In this document: positions 15,012 through 18,041 of the stretch, one piece after another | Layout: each line of letters starts with the position of its first letter | How positions within the stretch are numbered: position 1 is the stretch's first letter | NCBI GenBank assembly: GCA_022710665.1 | Contig: JAKLGN010000003.1 | Span: 8,966-27,006 of the forward strand | Direction: 5' to 3' | Length of the DNA: 18,041 bases | Source: Methanoregula sp. | GTDB lineage: Archaea; Halobacteriota; Methanomicrobia; Methanomicrobiales; Methanospirillaceae | Program-made: the position numbers and the translations under genes | Notes under the pieces: model-generated | The model's input: the letters and a program-made list of their open reading frames with translations, nothing else | What the model was told of the DNA's origin: nothing | Database searches by the model: none

Positions 15012-15506
15012 ATGCTCGTACAGGACGCGATGACAAATGACCCGGTGGTGTGCAGTGTGGAAACACCCCTCCGGCAGGTTGTGGCATTGTTCCGGAAACA
15101 CCATTTTGGCGGGCTCCCGGTCATGGATGGAAATGAGCTGGCCGGTATTGTCACGGAGTCAGACCTCATATCCCTTCTCAGGACCGAGAAAATCTCTGAT
15201 GACCTCTGGCTCCCTTCGCCATTCGAGGTCATCGAGGTGCCAATCCGGGAGTACATCAACTGGGAAAAGACCAAACATGCGCTCTCCAATATCGGCGATA
15301 TGCCGGTCAAAAAGGTGATGACCCGCCGGGTTATCACCGCAACAGAAGATATGGATGTCGAGGCGGCAGCCGCCCTCATGCTCAGGGAGGGCATATCACG
15401 CCTGCCGGTCATGCGGGGCAAGAGGATTGTCGGAATCATCACCCGGGCGGATATCATCAACGCCATCGGGGCGGCTTACACCGGGAAAGAAGAGGCTGGT
15501 GAATGA
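15012..15506 (+). CDS. two-CBS-domain protein within the arginine operon
   Basis: The 164-residue soluble protein consists of a CBS pair and little else. CBS1 is about 1-60 (VQDAMTNDPVVCSVETPL to GIVTESDL) and CBS2 about 98-155 (VKKVMTRRVITATEDMDV to GIITRADIINAIG). A 37-residue linker (LPSPFEVIEVPIREYINWEK) joins them. The Asp residues of the GIVTESD and GIITRAD motifs (D51, D147) are the ribose contacts seen when CBS pairs bind AMP, ATP or SAM. It starts 8 nt after argC with GGAGG and ends directly at the argJ ATG (TGAATG), so it is co-translated with both. I infer a regulatory role on an Arg enzyme or in energy sensing; no catalytic or DNA-binding domain is present. Confidence 0.9.
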   Translation: MLVQDAMTNDPVVCSVETPLRQVVALFRKHHFGGLPVMDGNELAGIVTESDLISLLRTEKISDDLWLPSPFEVIEVPIREYINWEKTKHALSNIGDMPVKKVMTRRVITATEDMDVEAAAALMLREGISRLPVMRGKRIVGIITRADIINAIGAAYTGKEEAGE

Positions 15507-16664
15507 ATGTCATGTAAAAGCATCTGTGCAGTCCCGGGTGTCAAAGCCTGGGGGATCAAAGAGGGAAAGTACGGTCTTGCACTTATCGGCGCACAAGGAA
15601 CGGCAGCGGGAGTATTCACAAAGAACCTTGTCAGGGCAGCACCGGTCGAGCTGATGCGAAAGCAAATCCGGGCAGGAAAACTGGATGCGGTCATTGTCAA
15701 CAGCGGGTGCGCGAACGCGTATACGGGTAAGCGGGGATATGCCGACGCGGTTGCCATGACGGAGTATGCCGGATCGGCGCTCGGTATCAGACCTGCACAT
15801 ATCGGCGTTGCAAGTACCGGCGTCATCGGCAGGTACCTTGACCTGCCGCTCATCAAACGGCAGTGTGAGACCGTTGCGCCAAAGCTTGCTCATTCTATGG
15901 AAGCAGAAGACCTTACTGCAAAAGCGATCATGACAACGGATACATTCCCCAAACACGCGCTGGTGAAAAGGGAAGGCTTCACCATCGGCGGCATAACCAA
16001 GGGAAGCGGCATGATCGCTCCGAACATGGGGACGATGCTCGCGTTCATCTACACCGATGCAGAGATCGGGGCAAAACCACTGGCCGATGCCCTCCGCCAG
16101 GCAACGCGGCGCTCGTTCAACCGCGTCGTGGTTGACGGGGATACCAGCACGAACGATATCGCGCTCTGTACCGCGACCGGGGAATCGGGAAAGGTGAACG
16201 CTGAAGAATTTTCCGCGGCCCTCGAAGAATGCTGCCGCTCCCTGGCAGAACAGATCGCCAGAGACGGTGAAGGGGCAACCAAGCTGCTCCAGGTCACCGT
16301 CACGGGAGCGAAGACGGAAGACGATGCAGAGAAGGTTGCCCGCACCATCATCGAATCCCCGCTTGTGAAGACTGCCGTGTATGGTGAGGATCCGAACTGG
16401 GGACGTGTTGTTGCAGCGGCCGGACGTGCCGGTGTGAAGTTTGACCCGAACGCGGTCTCGCTCTGGATCAGCGATGGCAGGAGCAGGTTCCCGCTGGTGA
16501 AATCCGGCGAGATTATCGCTGACCTCGATGCGGCCAAGAGATCGATGCACGGCAAAAACGTGATCTTTATCCTCGACCTTGCCGCAGGAAAGGAAGAGGC
16601 AACGGCGTGGGGCTGTGACCTTACCGAGCGCTACGTGGAGATCAACGGGAGGTACACCACATAA
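15507..16664 (+). CDS. argJ: glutamate N-acetyltransferase / ornithine acetyltransferase
   Basis: The 385-residue enzyme moves the acetyl group from N-acetylornithine to glutamate, recycling it and closing the pathway; some members also use acetyl-CoA. It is made as a precursor that cuts itself before a threonine, giving alpha (1-175) and beta (176-385) chains. The cut site here is [16 protein letters not shown] with nucleophile T176; the residue before it is Gly, where the usual motif has Ala. [10 protein letters not shown] (65-74), STGVIG (103-108) and TTDTFPK are the other conserved blocks. [18 protein letters not shown] is the typical C-terminal signature. The ATG at 15507 follows the CBS gene stop with no gap, so translation depends on coupling. 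Its TAA shares one base with the argB start. Confidence 0.95.
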   Translation: MSCKSICAVPGVKAWGIKEGKYGLALIGAQGTAAGVFTKNLVRAAPVELMRKQIRAGKLDAVIVNSGCANAYTGKRGYADAVAMTEYAGSALGIRPAHIGVASTGVIGRYLDLPLIKRQCETVAPKLAHSMEAEDLTAKAIMTTDTFPKHALVKREGFTIGGITKGSGMIAPNMGTMLAFIYTDAEIGAKPLADALRQATRRSFNRVVVDGDTSTNDIALCTATGESGKVNAEEFSAALEECCRSLAEQIARDGEGATKLLQVTVTGAKTEDDAEKVARTIIESPLVKTAVYGEDPNWGRVVAAAGRAGVKFDPNAVSLWISDGRSRFPLVKSGEIIADLDAAKRSMHGKNVIFILDLAAGKEEATAWGCDLTERYVEINGRYTT

Positions 16665-17536
16665 TGAAGCGCGAAGATGTCCTTATGGAGGCACTGCCCT
16701 ATATCCAGCAGTTCCATGGAAAGACGATCGTGATCAAGCTTGGAGGTCATGCGATGGTTGACCCCGTAGTCCTCGAAAATGCTATCCGGGACGCGGTACT
16801 CCTTCACTATGTGGGGATCCGTGTGGTGCTCGTCCATGGCGGCGGTCCGGAGATCAGCGAAAAGATGAAGCAGATGGGCAAGGAATCGGTCTTTGTCGGG
16901 GGTCTCCGGGTCACCGACCAGGAAACGCTTGAGATCGCCCAGATGGTGCTTGTCGGGAAAATAAACAAGGGGATTGTTTCCCTGATCGCCAAATGCGGGG
17001 CCCGCGGTGTCGGTTTGTCCGGCAGCGACGGGAACCTCATCATCGCAAAGAAGATGGAACTCCAGAAAGTTGACGTTGGCGGTGTGCAGAAAGAGGTTGA
17101 CCTCGGGCATGTCGGGGAGATCGAATGGATCGATCCGGCTATCCTGAACACCCTCCTTGAAAGGAACTACATACCGGTGGTATCTCCCATCGCGATCGAT
17201 CGGTCCGGCGGGAGCCTGAACATCAATGCCGATACCGCTGCAGGAGATATCGCGATAGCCCTCGGGGCCTATAAACTGGTCAACATGACCGATGTTGACG
17301 GTGTTATGGATAAGGAACGGAAGAAGGTGTTCCGGAAACTCACCGTCGATGAGGCGAACAAACTGCAGAATTCCGGTACAATCGGGGAGGGGATGATCCC
17401 CAAAGTTGGCTCGGTCATCAGGGCCGTGGAGAACGGTGTCTCGTTCGCTCATATTATCAACGGGAATGTCGAGCACAACCTTATCCTCGAGCTCTTCACC
17501 CATGACGGTGTCGGGACGATGATATCCGTCAAATAA
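16664..17536 (+). CDS. argB: acetylglutamate kinase
   Basis: The 290-residue amino-acid kinase family enzyme phosphorylates N-acetylglutamate with ATP, the second step and usual control point of arginine synthesis. Visible residues are K25 in VIKLGGHAM, the glycine loop VHGGGPE (57-63), GLRVTD (80-85), [12 protein letters not shown] (187-198), and TDVDGVMD (209-216) with K247 in GMIPKVG. It has an N-terminal extension ([20 protein letters not shown]) before the first strand. In crystal structures such an N-helix interlaces dimers into the arginine-inhibited hexamer, so feedback inhibition by arginine is likely (inference from the family). The ATG at 16664 overlaps the argJ TAA by one base and has GGGAGGT upstream. 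A T5 run at 17540-17544 follows the stop. Confidence 0.96.
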   Translation: MKREDVLMEALPYIQQFHGKTIVIKLGGHAMVDPVVLENAIRDAVLLHYVGIRVVLVHGGGPEISEKMKQMGKESVFVGGLRVTDQETLEIAQMVLVGKINKGIVSLIAKCGARGVGLSGSDGNLIIAKKMELQKVDVGGVQKEVDLGHVGEIEWIDPAILNTLLERNYIPVVSPIAIDRSGGSLNINADTAAGDIAIALGAYKLVNMTDVDGVMDKERKKVFRKLTVDEANKLQNSGTIGEGMIPKVGSVIRAVENGVSFAHIINGNVEHNLILELFTHDGVGTMISVK

Positions 17537-17539
17537 ACG

Positions 17540-17544
17540 TTTTT
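17540..17544 (+). terminator. short T-run after argB
   Basis: CGTTTTTATTACGG starts 2 bp after the argB stop. Five T are a weak archaeal terminator, so some read-through to the next gene, 65 bp after argB, is likely. The same A/T patch could serve as a TATA box for that gene. Confidence 0.3.
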
Positions 17545-17601
17545 ATTACGGTTGCAGGTTCTCAGGTACAGGAGATGCAGTTTCGGGTGTGATATTGTAC
17601 A

Positions 17602-18041
17602 ATGGGTAAGCACAAAGACAATAAACCATCAAAAAAGCCGGACAAGGGACCGGAAAAAAGTATGGAGAACATACCGGTTAAAAAAACACTTGCCGTTATC
17701 CTCCTCCTGGCAATTGTGGCTCTTGGATCTGCAGTACTTTTTGGAAACCAGATCCTCGCGATATCACCTCCCGCAGCAGCCCTGGAACAGACCGGGTCGT
17801 CCCTGCTGGCAACAAGTCCGGTATCGGGATCTTTGACCGGTACAAACGCTTCCCTGACCGCTATCTTTGTTTACGGGAACGGTTGCAGCCATTGTGAAAA
17901 GACAAAACCCCTGATCGCCGAACTGCAGACCAGATATCCGGAACTCCATATCGAGATGCTGGAGATCAATGATAATAAAATGAACCGGGAAAAATTCCTG
18001 GCAATACAACGCCAGTACGGCCTTGGAACCGGCTACACCCT
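17602..18041 (+). CDS. membrane-anchored thioredoxin-fold protein, partial at right edge
   Basis: The visible 146 residues start with a lysine-rich cytosolic tail (MGKHKDNKPSKKPDKG). One membrane helix follows (about 29-48, TLAVILLLAIVALGSAVLF), then a Ser/Thr/Gly-rich extracellular linker (about 55-84). A thioredoxin-fold domain begins at ASLTAIFVYGNGCSHCEKTK. The CxxC redox motif is CSHC (95-98). The mature domain would face outside the membrane and may oxidise, reduce or isomerise disulfides in exported proteins. The ATG is preceded by GGTGTGAT and overlaps the 10-bp palindrome ATTGTACAAT (17594-17603). The gene continues beyond the window, so length and C-terminal domains are unknown. Confidence 0.82.
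   Translation, partial: MGKHKDNKPSKKPDKGPEKSMENIPVKKTLAVILLLAIVALGSAVLFGNQILAISPPAAALEQTGSSLLATSPVSGSLTGTNASLTAIFVYGNGCSHCEKTKPLIAELQTRYPELHIEMLEINDNKMNREKFLAIQRQYGLGTGYT

Noticed and set aside
15510..16550. 346-codon minus-strand open frame opposite argJ
   Set aside because: It is the shadow of the well-supported argJ gene and shows a Cys/His/Arg-rich composition without family features.

Overview
The window looks like archaeal chromosome, most likely a methanogen of the Methanomicrobiales (Methanoregula-like). This is an inference from gene content and promoter style, not from a marker gene. Clues are: T-runs at gene ends, TATA boxes about 25 bp upstream of start codons that lack a ribosome binding site (leaderless style), a stand-alone TrpB2, a COG3199-type NAD kinase relative, an AMP-forming acetyl-CoA synthetase beside an OFA-family carrier, and a MacB-type ABC operon with a surface-type CARDB-like protein. 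Coding density is ordinary. I see no rRNA, tRNA, CRISPR array, transposase or phage gene.

Layout. 1-440 is gene-poor and holds an A/T hairpin, a 20-bp palindrome and a decayed 25-bp-period repeat. On the minus strand follow a GNAT acetyltransferase (441-902) and a SAM methyltransferase (1103-1951). Next is a tightly packed four-gene minus-strand operon, transcribed from about 5790 down to 2023: Yip1-type membrane protein, secreted beta-rich protein, ABC ATPase, MacB/FtsX permease. A 484-bp divergent region rich in inverted repeats separates it from trpB2 (6219-7577) and an ATP-NAD kinase family gene (7601-8698) on the plus strand. A 544-bp spacer (8699-9242) follows. The minus-strand pair of OFA-type MFS carrier (9243-10508) and acetyl-CoA synthetase (10582-12474) is read from a promoter at about 12517. 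A second divergent region (12475-12689) with three dyads leads to an ADP-ribosylglycohydrolase family gene (12690-13604). A 412-bp spacer with four GC-rich hairpins and a 13-bp tandem repeat precedes the arginine operon: argC, a two-CBS-domain protein, argJ and argB (14017-17536). A thioredoxin-fold membrane-anchored protein begins at 17602 and runs off the window.

How the parts work together. argB, argC and argJ supply three enzymes of the cyclic N-acetylated route to ornithine; argD and the carbamoyl-transfer steps must lie elsewhere. The CBS protein is translationally locked between argC and argJ and may sense an adenosyl ligand. Acetyl-CoA synthetase plus an OFA carrier suggests uptake and activation of acetate or another small acid for biosynthesis. 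The ABC operon resembles MacAB-type machinery without an HlyD partner; an anchored extracellular protein and a Yip1 protein take that place in the operon.

Most notable are: (1) the CBS-pair gene embedded in the arg operon; (2) a TGTACA TRP-box-like site between TATA box and start of trpB2; (3) the MacB-type operon with an operator-like dyad; (4) the divergent acs/ADP-ribosylglycohydrolase region with three separate dyads; (5) the hairpin-dense intergenic elements at 6054-6092 and 13684-13802; and (6) the decayed 25-bp-period array at 186-385. None amounts to a proven new system.
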